Assembly: GCA_029204225.1 (NCBI GenBank)
Contig: CM055092.1
Location: forward strand, 13,740,059 to 13,804,058
Source of the DNA: Diphasiastrum complanatum
Lineage: Eukaryota > Streptophyta > Lycopodiopsida > Lycopodiales > Lycopodiaceae
Direction of reading: 5' to 3'
DNA length: 64,000 nucleotides
The notes under the pieces were generated by a model, which saw only the letters and a list, made by a program, of their open reading frames with translations, had not been told where the DNA came from and searched no databases. Both the position numbers and the translations under genes were made by a program. Shown one piece after another: positions 45,481-57,250 of this stretch; positions within the stretch are counted from its first letter, which is position 1; the number at the start of each line of letters is the position of its first letter.

Positions 45481-46560
45481 ACAACTAACAAACTGGTGCC
45501 TTTGGAACAAGCTTCTGCACCGAAATAGTCATGACACGATGAGTGTCCTCATCGTCACTTACCAGCAAGTCATCCAAAATTCCCTCATTTTGATGTTGTT
45601 GTAAAACATGGAGCTTCAAGTCCTGTGACTCACTTAGTCACCCCAACTACTTGTCGGCTAGCATCTCATCATTGACGGCTAGGATCCCGACGGTCATTAT
45701 TCACCTCATCTCTGACAGCTTGTCAGGCGGTCACATCGGATCACTACTTGTGACACACCGGTCCCAGCTCGAGACAGATGTCCCCTCTAGTCACTGGCCT
45801 TTGACGACTGTCGGCCGTAGGCCCTCAAGTAACCGGCCGTGCTGAGGTCATGCTAGAGCGAGACCGAATTCTAACAGGTGCCCTCTCTATTGTGGTGATA
45901 CCTTTTGCAGTTCGGCGAAAAGGATTAGGTTGCATTTGCTTGGTTTGACCAGGCCAAATGGGAGCTCCATGGGCATTGCCCCGTGCATGGCAATTCACGC
46001 ACCTGAGCAAGAGTGCCTACTGAGCACATATGGAGGAGCAGCTTTTTCTGGGCTAGTTCATCGGCCTAGGCTCCAAATGGTGGGCAATTGGTTTCTATTG
46101 GCACAAGATTAGGGGTTGATAGTAGCGGTGCACCTTCTAGCACCAGGGTTTGTTCCATCACGGCATGTGTCACCATCAACCGTAGGCCATCACGGCCTAG
46201 TTCATTAGCAGCAGGGCCATAACGGACTTCATTGGCAAAGGTAGGGCCATCACGGCTTCCCATTAGTAGGAGCAGTAGGGCCATCATCTACAAGAGAGGC
46301 ATTTCCATTAGGGGAGTCTGTTGGGAGAGGGCCTGTTGAGCATAATGGCTCAAGTTCAGAAGGGGAGATGTTGGAGCAAAGACCACAGGGTGGAGCATAG
46401 TCAATGTCGTAAAGTTAGCCATGACCACATGCACCTGCACAGGATAGCGCGGACAAATATCGACAGAGCACAATGCCTACAAGGTGGCAGTGGACACACC
46501 ATGAGGTAGCCACTAGACTTACACGCCAACTTTTTATAGTGGCTACCTTGCAATTGCCTT
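45481..46560 (-). other. degenerate GC-richer region, possibly gypsy gag
   Basis: No domain was recognised. The phrase gggccatcacggc recurs three times between 46,185 and 46,260. The position just upstream of the gypsy protease on the same strand suggests decayed gag, but no zinc knuckle could be read. Confidence 0.3.
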
Positions 46561-47600
46561 GACCAACACCATCTTCTTTCGTGACGTGGCAATGGAGATT
46601 GTAGCTTGTTGTTAGCGGATTCCAGAGAATCTCCAGATGCCGAGCCAAGCTGAAGACACAGAGTATCTCTCACCCATGACCGAGGAGGTCTCAGAAGGAA
46701 AAGAGCAGAAGAAGCTGAGAGTCGAGCATGAGAGCCGAGGATTACTAGCTAGGATGACAGTTATTTTCTCTGTGAGCCTACATGGTGTATCCCAGAGAAG
46801 GAACGACCATGTAGGAGCTAGTAATGTTTCCTAGGCAATGTAAATAAGTGTAGACCCCATTAAATAATCTAGAGTGAGCCACCTTTTGATGGTGACCTCT
46901 AGTGGAAGGGCTATTTCCACTTGTGATTTCTAAATTAGTGGAAGTACCACTTAGGCTGCACATGGGCAGCCCTCTTGCTTATTTAAGGACCCCCCTCTCT
47001 TGTGAGGGAGCTTTTTATTGTATTGTCATCTCTCTTGATTGAATAAAGAAGATCTTCCACGAGTTCTTGGCAATTGAGAAGCTCCTTGTTCATGGCAATC
47101 TTCTTGAGTGAAATTCCTATGAACATGTTCTAATTTCTTGTTGTGAATTTGGATTAATTAGATCACTTTCTTGCAATGTGGAATGTAGATGTGGATTAAT
47201 TTTCTTGTTTCTTGATTTTTGTAGTTTCAGCATGCAGGTAAACTATATAGGCTGAGATTGTGGATTTGATCTTGCATTTTTACTAACAATCCTGTCCTTG
47301 ATTGTTCTTGGGTATTCCAAGCATCAAGAAATGGGTGTTTCTTGATTCTTGGGTTGCTAGAATGCTGTTAGGAAGTTAGCTTTCTTGATTCTTGTTTCTT
47401 GTTGTGTAGCTTAATCCTGATATTGTATTGTTCCCTGAATTCTTAGGATAGTTTGGTAGATAGATTTGTAGACTTGCTCTCTGTCCCATAACGTTAATCT
47501 GTGCTTGAGCTAGGATTGGTTACATGGCTTGTAAATGCATGTAGCTGAGTGAACGTAACCATTTCATCCCACTGACAGGCTGGGAATACACGTTGCAAAC
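46560..47600 (+). repeat. repeat G, left copy (plus orientation)
   Basis: Matches the reverse complement of 56,280-57,250 over several blocks: gaccgaggaggtctc, gaccatgtagga.cta, the block ccttttgatggtgacct, a TATA-like cttatttaag near 46,979, and ctccttg.tcatggcaatctt. The TATA-like box, followed by aataaagaag, suggests LTR-type regulatory sequence. Outer ends were not fixed. It is followed by a 25-bp minisatellite, as is its partner. Confidence 0.6.
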
Positions 47601-48099
47601 TGACACACATTTCTGCCTGGAAACCGTTCTAAACAAGAGAACTTAATTGTAAAGCACTGGCTTCTGGAAATGGGCAGAAACACCCGGTTTCCAGAGCGGT
47701 AACCACCTGAGACGTAACAAAGAAGAAGAGTAAAAAGAAAAAAAGTCCATGTTTACAGATTCGGGCTGGAATTTGTGAACATTTGGCGCCATTTCCACAG
47801 CTACACAGACACTTATCAACGTCAAACCTTTCCGATCTGTGCTGCCAAACCATCGCTCTGAATCTCCCAAACGCATCCTTACAGAGCTCGTCACTTTGGT
47901 CTCGATCGACGTACAGCTCCGTTTTCGACAGAGGCTTCACGCTCCTTACGTAGCCGAGCTCCACGACTCTCGTCTGGACCGGACCGAACCTTGTTTCATT
48001 TACCTATTGAAACCACACACCAACTCTCGACCGAATCCATACTAGACATATCCTACCAAGTCCTGAGTTAAACCTCAACCGATGCTCATCGATCAGATC

Positions 48100-48700
48100 T
48101 TACCCGAGCCTTTCAATTGACATCTCGACCGAAGACCTTCTGTCCCATCTCAACCAGAGCCTTTTAGTTGGCATCTCGACCGAAGACCTTCTGTCCCTTC
48201 TCAACCGGAGGCTTTCTGTTAAATCTCGACCAGAGCCTTCCGCCCTGATCTCGACCGAACGCATTTTGTTAGATCTCGACCGACGCACTCTGTCAAATTT
48301 CGACCGGAGACATCCTGTCAGATCTCGACCGGAGGTTTTCTCTCAAATCTCGACCGGAGACATCCTGTCAGATCTCGACCGGAGTTCTCTCAGATCTCGA
48401 CCGGGGGGCTTTCTCTCAGATCTCAACCAAAGCTTCCTATCGGATCTCAACCAGAGGCTTTCTGTTAAATCTCGACCGGAGCCTTCCGTCCTTATCTCGA
48501 CCGAACGCATTCTGTTAGATCTCAACCGAAACACTCTGTCTGATCTCGACCGGAGCAATTCACTCAAATCTCGACCAAAGCCATTCACTCAGATCTCGAC
48601 CAGACCATTCACTCAGATCTCAACCGGACCTTTCTATCGATTCTCAACCAAGGATTTTCTATCAACTCTCAAACGAGGGCTTCAACTTCCATTCTGAACC
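48100..48700 (+). repeat. 25-bp minisatellite, left array
   Basis: About 20 degenerate units of 25 bases, typically GGAGGTTTTCTCTCAA followed by ATCTCGACC. Units differ mainly at TCTCGACC versus TCTCAACC and in the central 10 bases. Open frames across it (such as 48,266-48,697) reflect the repeat, not a gene. Confidence 0.9.
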
Positions 48701-48959
48701 ACGTCAACTTCAAAACAAAGTCAACTTTATTATTTGACTAGATCTCAGTGTTTGCCAAATACCACAGTTCTTTCCCAGTTTATTGCAAAACCGTAACACC
48801 AAAAAACAAAAACTGTGCCATTTGGACACCACCACATTATTCGTCTCTGACTAATATCTTTGGCAAAAAAAAAAAAAAAACAACCACCACGTTATCAAAG
48901 AGTCCAAGAGGCCTACCTATCCAATCCTACGGTACTCTAGATTTGCTATGGATCGTCCT

Positions 48960-49576
48960 TACGATCCGAATTCCATAGAGGACTATCCACCAGAGATGGT
49001 CTCTCCATCTACTGAACAGGCTCGATTCAATAGATATTCTAGGATGAAATCCCAAGTCCAAGAGCCATCAACCAACCCTTTTGATACATGCAATTCGCTC
49101 AACAAGTAATGAAATAGGTGGCTGATTTCTGCACAAAAAAATAGAATGCTCACAAATAGGTAGACTTCGAATGAAGCCAAAACCAAAACCAGAAATTTGT
49201 GGCCGAAAAGAGTGCACACTATGTGCATATAGAGCTGATGGTAGCGCCCTACTCCAAGCTCACCAACAGGGAAATTTCAGCAAGACATGTGTCCAAAACA
49301 CATGTATCTTCATTTAAGAAGTAAATCTGAAATTTTCAGCATGTAATTGAGTCAAGATCACATGCAATTGGTTTGAGCATGGGCGCCCTACTGCTAGCTC
49401 TCAAATAGGTGAAGGTGCTCTGCAATTTCCTGCAAAAAGCTATAAGAAGATGAATAGATTCTTCTCCTGCAAAAATCAGCAGCTTGATGATTTTCTGCAA
49501 CCAAAAGGGGAAATAGATAGCTTCCTATTGGGCGCCCTCCTGCAAGCAATATGATCACCTAAAGACTCTCATACCA
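48960..49576 (-). other. leader of copia family A, left copy, with primer-binding site
   Basis: On the minus strand 49,566-49,576 reads TGGTATGAGAG, a tRNA-Met-type primer-binding site beside LTR A. The leader to its left matches 63,640-64,000 in the same orientation, sharing gcccgccctactgc-like, tgggcgccct and tttctgcacaaaaaa blocks. The element is broken off at about 48,960, where A-rich sequence lies. Confidence 0.75.
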
Positions 49577-50100
49577 TGTAGGAAATAGAAGCCTAAGGAT
49601 CCAGGATCTTAACTATTCAATCACACAAAGCATTCTCAAAGAAAGAGAGAGATGGCTAGAAACCCTCTTGTAGAAACTTGTGGACAGCCAAGGAGAATAG
49701 TCAGTATTGCTTAGAAATGTGTCTTATACAAATGGGATGCACACATATATATAGTCCAAGATGACTATCTAACTTCATGACTATTGGCTATCCAACTACT
49801 TGACTATTGGCTTTCCAACTACTTGACTATTGGCTGTCCAACTACTTGACTATTGACTATCCAACTTTCGATAAGTTACATAGAAAGAATAAGGTACCTC
49901 CAATATGTCAAGTTGGGGTACTTAATGTCACAATTAGGCCTAGTGGACCCATGAGTCCCTACCAAGTTAATTTCATACTAACTTAGCTAACTCTAAGTTT
50001 AGTAGGCCTAATATAATAAATGACCATGGTTACACAACTCTCGACCTTTTGGGTCAAAGTAACCTATGGTAATGTAAGCAATTCCATTTACATTCCAACA
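49577..50100 (-). mobile_element. 5' LTR of copia family A, left copy
   Basis: Plus strand runs from TGTAGGAAATAG to CATTCCAACA, giving TG...CA ends, with the primer-binding site adjoining on the left. It matches the LTR at 62,371-62,841 in the same orientation. It contains a 23-bp variable repeat (ccaactacttgactattgg) at about 49,775-49,866, with four units here and fewer in the other copy. Its outer end lies one base from LTR C. Confidence 0.85.
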
Positions 50101-50101
50101 G

Positions 50102-50352
50102 TGTTTACCCAATATAGGTAGTAATTATAGCAATTAGCTTTTTGTCTTTTGCTATTTGCTTTATGCTTTTTACCTTACACATAGTTTAGAGAAAGTATAT
50201 ATGTAGGCTGGCGCCCTACCTCAATTGTAATGGGACATAGTTGTTGTACATCTCTTCATCATTGTTGTTCTCTCTCATGTGTATGACTATTGTCTAACAA
50301 CAATAGGAACCTTGTCTTGGGTTACTTGTATGAGCAAGTCGGTTTTCTAACA
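50102..50352 (+). mobile_element. partial LTR C, plus orientation
   Basis: Runs from TGTTTACCCAATATAGG to GGTTTTCTAACA and matches the reverse complement of 60,636-60,896. The right copy is longer (to 61,121) and has a complete start, so this copy is 5'-truncated at the junction with LTR A. It contains tggcgccctacctcaattg. No primer-binding site follows. Confidence 0.8.
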
Positions 50353-50379
50353 GTTAGGGTCATCTCCTAGTAAGGCTAT

Positions 50380-50709
50380 CTAACCCATCTTGTTTCGTGC
50401 ACTTGTGTAATCTTCAACACTTTTTGTGTGCTTGAGACTGACAAGACTCCTCATTGCTTTGTAGAATTTGACAATGTCCCCCATCTTTGTGCAGATCACC
50501 ATGTCATCCTGTAGTCCAATCCCTATCAAGTATCCCAGTGCCATCACTGATTCCGAAGATCCAAGCATCTGATCAAACAATGCCATTCCTATATTTTCGT
50601 AAGATAGCTCTAAAGCTGCTCCCTTGGACAATATCAAAATCATCCCCAGAGAATACACTGCGATGCGAACTCCAAAGCCACCATCAAGTCCCTTCACATG
50701 ATGTGACAT
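50380..50709 (-). CDS. unrecognised 109-residue ORF
   Basis: An open minus-strand frame containing LGMILILSKGAALELSYENI and YKAMRSLVSLKHTKSVEDYT. I cannot assign a family. It lies among repeats next to a truncated LTR, so it may be decayed element sequence. There is no promoter or start evidence. Confidence 0.2.
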   Translation of the reverse strand: MSHHVKGLDGGFGVRIAVYSLGMILILSKGAALELSYENIGMALFDQMLGSSESVMALGYLIGIGLQDDMVICTKMGDIVKFYKAMRSLVSLKHTKSVEDYTSARNKMG

Positions 50710-51358
50710 GCCAATATCCCTCTAGTAACCTGTAAGATCTTCCATGGCTTCCCCCATACGATCTATACATCACATACTAGAATCTGCACCCAAGCGTGCA
50801 ATACTGATAAGGTAAACTGACTTGACTTACCCAGATTCTGTCATTATGGCAAGGTGTTTCGTTTGCTTGGATTTAAATGTAATCAGTTGTATATTTTAAG
50901 TAATTTCAACTCATGCATACCATGTTTAAATATCGATTGAAGGCTGTCAATGAAACCAGAGATAAAGCATAGAGGAATTGCAAAATGAAATTGGAAATAA
51001 AACTGTAATCCTGGAAATCCTCCCTCCATAAGCCACCTCTTCTCATGAAATTCTCTCTTTCGTGCATCTTTGTGAGGGCCAAAAAGGCAGCAAAGGTTAA
51101 ACTATCTGAGGGTGATTTTCTGAGGAAATGGGTTGCCTTTGTGTTGATACGTGGGCAGACTAGCAGCATGATTCTGCTGATTTCGTGGGTAGGCCTGCAG
51201 TGTGATTCTGTAGGGTAAAATTGCAGTCCCTATAGCACTTCCTTGCAAAGCAAAAACTGCATTTGTAGTAGGATAGATCTGCACCTAAAGGCTTGCACAT
51301 AGGGAGGGCGCACCAGGTGGAAACCATGCCTCGGCCAAGGTGGCGCGCACGCGCGCGC

Positions 51359-51361
<3 letters not shown>

Positions 51362-51433
<72 letters not shown>
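51362..51433. repeat. (GA)n microsatellite, about 36 units, next to a (GC)n run
   Basis: 72 bases of perfect GA repeat directly after gcgcacgcgcgcgctgc. Confidence 0.97.
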
Positions 51434-51438
<5 letters not shown>

Positions 51439-51599
51439 CTTTATTAATGTCTTTTCCATGCCAAAAGTCATATAAGACATAGTACATTTCAACTCTGTGG
51501 TGCGAATAGGAGCATGTAAAACGTCTCCAATAACAATATATATGCACTGGAAAAGGATGTAGTGGAGACCGCAACATGAGGTAATGCGTGCTGATCACG

Positions 51600-52184
51600 T
51601 CGTCGAGGAGGTCGTCTATGAGAAGTGTCTCCTCGTGTTGGTGACTCTACGAACAACATCAATCTGGGTAGTATGTCCTCATCGATCCCACTATCATCTG
51701 AGTCAAGATCAATCCATAATCTCGTATAAGAGAGGGAGGATGTAATTTGGAGTTGTGTGCGAGTGTGACACGACTGAATTGGCTGACATAGATCTTGTCG
51801 TAGTAGTAACATTGATCATTAGTGCAACACAGTGTGGATCCTCATATGCCATAATGGACCTCAGTGTGACAAGTGCATCTCTGATCTCATAATATACTTG
51901 ATATTTGAAAAAGAAGTGCTCAAAACAATAGTAAACCTTTGTCTCCTATGTCTGGCTTTTTCGATAATAGCTCAAAGAGTGAAGACATGGTTTGTAGTGA
52001 ATAGTGAGCTCGAAAACCTACCTGGCCCATAGCATGTAGCCTCCTTATCTTTGCCTCAGAACTTATTGTTGACTGAAGGATAGTGCCATATAGCTTGGCA
52101 ATAACGTGCCCGATTGTAAAGACCACAAGGAAGACTACTAAGATGAGGACAAGATCAACCCACTCTAGACTAATGGGAGCCAAG
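51600..52184 (-). pseudogene. LINE reverse transcriptase fragment (left)
   Basis: Reads VVFTIGHVIAKLYGTILQST, AKIRRLHAMGQVGFRAHYS and TMSSLFELLSKKPDIG. This is the LINE RT region that normally follows the NYRTI(M)IG motif, and the GQ.GFR signature is clear. A frame break occurs near 51,920, and later parts toward 51,600 are degenerate. Upstream on the same strand it is cut by repeat D at about 52,185. A complementary N-terminal LINE RT fragment lies at 60.15-60.4 kb in the opposite orientation. Confidence 0.65.
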
Positions 52185-52186
52185 CC

Positions 52187-52584
52187 ACCCATCCAACTGA
52201 GATGTATCCGAACACCTCACCCTCGAGCCATGGCAAGTGAATACCTGAGGAGAGGAGGGAAACCAACAACCTAGAGCCAAAGGCTTAGAATGGAGGAGGG
52301 CGTGTCCCTACCTGTATACATAGGGGTAAAAAGCCTGTGCATGCACCCATGCAATCCATCTAAACATAGGTCACATATCCCATGCTATCCTCATGCATAT
52401 GACCGTCACAAGCCATGCACTGCTCCACATGTCTCAATAGGAGTGTCTGGGTCCTCTCAAGGTTATTAGTTACAAACTGGCCTTGACATGGAATTAAATC
52501 GAGACGTAATCAATAGACTTGAACACTAGAGAACCGGTCTACCATATCAGGACTATTCCAAATCCTCTGAGCTGGATATGCATA
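52187..52584. repeat. repeat D, left copy (uninterrupted)
   Basis: A 398-bp block matching, in reverse complement, 62,157-62,330 followed by 60,383-60,630. Shared text includes gaaccggtctaccatatcag, cttgacatggaattaaatcg, agccatgcactgctccacat and gcatgcacccatgcaa. In this copy the two halves are contiguous. Confidence 0.85.
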
Positions 52585-52589
52585 ACATT

Positions 52590-53579
52590 TTTCCCCCCTA
52601 AACAGGTTCTGTCCTCAGAACAAGAAAGAAAACCATGGAAATTATTCCTAAGCTTCCAACTTTTGCCTAGGAATCATTATCCTCGATCTGATCTTTTCAT
52701 CTAAAATAAGTACTTAGAGATGCAACAATTCTCCAATTGCATGCCTCTACACCTAGTGCTAAGTCAGAATCCAAAGATACACTAAGCTATAAATCTTCTG
52801 AATGGGTTGATCTTCTCCAAATAATAGATATCACCTTCATGTAATCTCGATTACACGAACCACTGGGTGAATCAACTCTTTATTTTAGAGATCAAGTCTA
52901 AAAGCTAAAGAAAGTCCAAAATCTTTAGGACATCTGTCAGGCTCTCCCTGAACTCCTAACCGACACCCGTACAAACATACCCTGATTACTACAAATCTTT
53001 AGCCTTTTTGATTCCCTATAACCACAAGCATTAAACACAAACAAGCCTCTCTCTAGGCTCTCTTATCCATGAACCTCAAGCACCCCTAAACCCTCACCCT
53101 TCCTATCGTCGACACATGGGCATTCCATGCACAGTCGACGCTCGCCACTCGGCAGTACTCTGCCACATAGGCAAACACGTAGGTCGACATGTGTCACTCA
53201 TTCATTGGACCAAGTGTCCCAAAGAGCATATGACACGTGTCATGTTTGACCGGTCAACCCTAACATGCGTCACTCATTCACTAGACCAAATGTCCCAATG
53301 AGCATATAACAAGTGTTAGTTGACCAGTCAACCCTCCTACTAAATAGATGGTCAGTCTAGCCCAGTACCCTATACCAAAGCTCAGCATGCGACTCAGAGG
53401 CTCAGTAACATAGATAACCATTTTATTTACATTTCTTTTACAAGTGTCACCACAAGCCGGTGACCTAGCCATTTACAAATGTCACCACAGCCCGGTGACT
53501 AGGCCATTTCTTTATTTACAAGAAGTACATCTGTAAGTAAAACAGTAAACAACTGGGACAGGGAGTAAAAGCTGTAACA
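52590..53579 (-). mobile_element. 3' LTR of gypsy element 5 (left limit approximate)
   Basis: On the minus strand the LTR starts TGTTACAGCTTTTAC at 53,579, right after a polypurine tract (TTAAGGGGGGGAGGG, 53,581-53,595). It contains a 76-bp tandem duplication (53,189-53,338, sharing gtcactcattca, accaa.tgtccca.agagc and ggtcaaccct). The inner end was not located. There is no coding sequence. Confidence 0.65.
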
Positions 53580-53599
53580 TCCCTCCCCCCCTTAAGTAA

Positions 53600-55140
53600 C
53601 ATCGTCCGCAATGGCAAAGCTAGGATACTGTGCACGCAAATTGTGCGCGGTCTCCCAGGCAGCATCAGAAAGAGGCCTCCCATGCCTAGCGACCAAGTAC
53701 TCACGGATCAGACAGTTGCGTAAACGCCTCTCCCGCCTATCCAATACCCTTGTTGGCCCATGGGTTACTTCTCCCTGCTCCTGGAATGCAAACAAACCAT
53801 CAGATAACAAGTTATCACCGTTTTGTAAAACCCATTTCAATCTAGAAATACGCTTTACAAGTTTTAGGAAATCTAACTTATAAGAAACATCACTGATTCT
53901 TTTAACAATTTTCCAAGGTCCACAATAACGCGGGGATAACTTGTAACATTTTCCCGTCTTAAGGGTCTTAGAGTCCTTGGGTACTTGGAGAAACACCATG
54001 TCTCCTACCACAACTCTCTAGGCGTGCGATGCTGATCAGCATATGACTTAGCTCGATCCATCGCTTGCCTAATATTAACCTTCACTAACTCAAGCATTTC
54101 ATTCATTTGAGTTAGGAAATTAGCCGCACTAGGCACTCTCTAAGGAAGTCCTACCGTAACAGGGCTAGCTGGCCTAAAACCATAATTAAGCTCGAAAGGA
54201 CTCATCTTAGTACTTACATTTTTCTTGTCATTGTAAGCAAACTCCAATAGTGGCAAGTACTTCTCCCACTGGGTTTGCTTATCCCCAACAAATGCCCTAA
54301 GCATATCCTCTAAGGTCTAGTTGACTCTCTCAGTTTGGCCATCCGTTTCGGGATGCTCCGTACTGCTCATTCTCAATTGGACTTCCAGTTTGGCCATAAC
54401 TACAGTCCAAAAGTTTCCAGTGAATCGAGTATCCCTGTCAGACACTATGGATGATGGTAATCCATGAAGTCTGAACACATGCTCAATAAACAAATTAGCT
54501 ACTCCAGCCGCATCAATTTTTTTACGCGTTGGAATAAAATGAGCCATCTTAGTCAGTCTGTCATCTTAGTAAGTTAGTGATAAAATCCATGGGAGATACT
54601 CTCCCATCTTCCACATGGCACAAGTAGTGGGTGTAAAACTCCAGGAGTTTTAATCCTTCAGCTTTATTGACCTGGCACTTCAAACAGTGCGTCACATAAT
54701 GGTAAACATTTTTTTTCAATTTAGGCCACCAAAAGTTACGTAAGATCAACTCATAGGTCCTATCCACACTAGGATGACCTGCACTAGGGCTATCATGACA
54801 CAAATGGACAATCTTCCTACGCAGGTCCTCACAAGCTGGAACAAGAAGTTTGCCATTTCTCTTAATCATACCATCTTCTATGGTATATTTAAGGTAAGTG
54901 TGAGCAAAGAGACCAGAATTCTAATCTTGAGATTCTCCTTACGCAAGATTTGCCTCTCTCACAATTCCTTGACAATGAGGATCCTCTTGTTGAGCATGTC
55001 TAATCTCAGCAATCACGTCATTTTCAATGACCACAAAAGACATCTGATACAATATACGACACAATGCATCAGCCACACGATTTTTGGCACCTTTCTTGTA
55101 CCGAATTTCCATGTGAAATCCTTGCATCAACTCAGCCCCG
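53600..55140 (-). pseudogene. Ty3/gypsy RNase H end and integrase (element 5)
   Basis: From the right: the RNase H C-terminus (FHMEIRYKKGAKNRVADALC) ends near 55,070, then the linker, then the integrase zinc finger (HDSPSAGHPSVDRTYELILR, FWWPKLKKNVYHYVTHCLKC: H-x-H-C-x2-C). The core reads MDFITNL, then MAHFIPTRKKIDAAGVANLF, SDRDTRFTGNFW and SSTEHPETDGQTERVN (Asp and Glu of the DDE triad). The C-terminal part gives VGDMVFLQVPKDSK, KLSPRYCGPWKIVKRISDVS and YKLDF, the GPY/F module. No chromodomain was recognised. Stops near 54,558 and 54,010 and missing gag-PR-RT show a dead, truncated copy. The order and polypurine tract confirm minus orientation. Confidence 0.92.
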
Positions 55141-55249
55141 CCTGGCTTGCCACCCTCTTAGGTCTGGCTGGTTGCAAGTTCGGTCGAAATGGCAATCAGA
55201 GGTCTCATTTGAAAGTTATGTGTTTTGGTCTTGATCCAGTCCGGTCGAG

Positions 55250-55760
55250 ATGGGAGTTAATTGCTCCGGTCGAGAATTGACCTAATTGCCTCGGTTGAGA
55301 TTTGATTGAACCCGTGGGTCGAGATCTGAACCAGAACCTTCGGTCGAGATCTGACGCGATGCTTCGGTCAAGATTTCAGCGAACGCTTCGGTCGAGATTT
55401 GCTTCGGTCGAGATTCCAGCGGACGCTTCGGTTGAGATTTCACAAGGGGGCTCCGGTTGAGATTTCGCAAGGGACTCCGGTTGAGATTTCACAAAGGGGG
55501 CTCCGATTGAGATTTCGCAAGGGGCTCCGGTTGAGATTTCCCAAGGGGCTCCGGTTGACAGAGGGGCTTTGGTTGAGATTTCACAAGGGGGCTCCGGTTG
55601 AGATTTCACAAGGGGGTTCTAGTTGAGATTTCACAGAGGGGCTCCGGTTGAGATTTCACAAGGGGGCTCCGGTTGAGATTTCACAGAGGGGGCTCCGGTT
55701 GAGAATTCACAGAGGGGCTCCGGTTGAGATTTCGTATGGAGGCCTTGGTCGAGAATGGAA
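55250..55760 (-). repeat. 25-bp minisatellite, right array
   Basis: About 20 units of 25 bases of the type GGTTGAGATTTCACAAGGGG plus GCTCC. The reverse complement (GGAG...ATCTCAACC) matches the left array at 48.1-48.7 kb in period and framework. Most units carry the TCTCAACC form, and a few near 55,310-55,430 carry TCTCGACC. Confidence 0.9.
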
Positions 55761-56279
55761 GCGTGAGGGGACGGGAGGAGCGTAAGCGTGTGTGTTGGCA
55801 GGGCAAGATTCGTTCTGGTTGTTTTGATTCGTTGGAGGTGAATGTGCGGTGGGGTTGGCTCTGTTAGGAGAAGGGAGTAATCTGATGGAGGACGTCTACA
55901 GAAGCATGAGAGTTCGTGTTAGAATTGTTGCAAGAGCGTCCGGACTTGGTGTTGAATGAAATCCAGCTCTGTTAGTGCGTTTGCTAACAATGAGGCAGCC
56001 AACGGATTTGCGAGTGTATCAGCCAGTGGATTTTGGGCAATGATGTAGCCATTGATGTGGCTCTGTCCAGTTTGTAGAAACTCAGATGTTTGGAAAGATT
56101 GGGAGTTTGTTTGCAGGAATCTGAGCGGGGACAATGTTGCAGTTCTTATGGATTTAGAATGCATTGGAGTTCAAGTGGCAACGGTGTCAAATGTTGACAG
56201 CTTCTCTGTTTAGGAGGATCTGTTTACTGAGATTCTTTGCCTGTCAACGGACAAAGTGGGCTCTGCTTAAGTTATTCTT

Positions 56280-57250
56280 CTGTTAAAGCCCAAAATCAAG
56301 CAGAAGGAACAGATTAACGTTGTATCAATGTAGTATTGTCCTGCCTGTTAGAGGACAACTCAGATCTGTCTCTCTTGAACCGTGTCACATGCAATCAATC
56401 CATCATGTAACCAAAACGTTCAAACCAAATGATTAGCATGCAGTCCAGGTGAACAACCATGAAATCTACTTCTACTTTGCTGCAAAATGAACTGAAATCA
56501 GATCCTAAGCACTACTATACTTCATAAATCGACAAAACAAGAACAACAACTAATCTACAGCATTTTAGAGGTCCAAGAATCAAGAAACCAACCAGTCTTT
56601 TGATTCTTGGACATCCCAAGAACATCAAGAACTAGAATGTTGGAGGATATGCAAGAGCCTATTTAGTTTACTTGAATGCTAGTTCCTACGTTAATCCACA
56701 AACAAGAAATGAAAACTAATCCACAACTAGGAAAGCAAGAAAACTAATCCACTCTAAAGTCCACAACCACACACAATATGAATGGAAGGGCATGATCATA
56801 GGGGCATCACTCAAGAAAACCATCATGATCAAGGAGCTTAGTGTGGCATAAAACTCATGGAAAATCTTCTTATTAAGCATGGAGTAGATACAATGCAAAA
56901 AGCTCCTCTTCACAAAGAGGGAGTCTCTTAAATAAGCAAAAGAGCTCCTTAGGTGGCATCCTAGTGGAATTTCCACATTTCACAAATTACAAGTGGAATA
57001 ATGCTCTCCACTAAAGGTCACCATCAAAAGGCGGCTCACTGTACTTTCTTAAAGAGGGGGTCTACTTGCATTTATTACTTTGCCTAGAAATGCTAGTTCC
57101 TACATGGTCATTCCATCGTTCGGGGTTCACCATGAGGCTTACACAGTTCTTGCTTGTCATCCCTGACTAGCATTTCTCAGCTCTCATACTCGGCTCTCAG
57201 TCTTCGTTCGTCTCATCTTCTCAGAGACCTCCTCGGTCTAAGGTGAGAGG
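56280..57250 (-). repeat. repeat G, right copy (minus orientation)
   Basis: Reverse complement of the left copy at 46.56-47.6 kb, with the same TATA-like cttatttaag (minus strand, near 56,935) and aataagaagat block. The direct words gtaggaactagcatt occur at both 57,104 and 56,695 on the minus strand. It directly follows the hAT remnant. Confidence 0.6.

Noticed and set aside
46185-46270. gggccatcacggc repeats as a regulatory array
   Set aside because: Only three imperfect occurrences in a decayed region; not enough to claim a function.
48266-48697. 143-codon ORF with SRPE/ISTE/DLDR repeats
   Set aside because: It is produced by the 25-bp minisatellite shifting through the three frames; the right array gives similar artefacts at 55,376-55,626.
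43235-50000. Search for the missing deacetylase 5' exons
   Set aside because: No minus-strand GHH or FNNVAVA-like exon could be seen; short frames here are retroelement or random.
48100-55760. 25-bp repeats as a CRISPR-like array
   Set aside because: Units are directly adjacent with no unique spacers, there are no cas genes, and the context is a plant nuclear genome.
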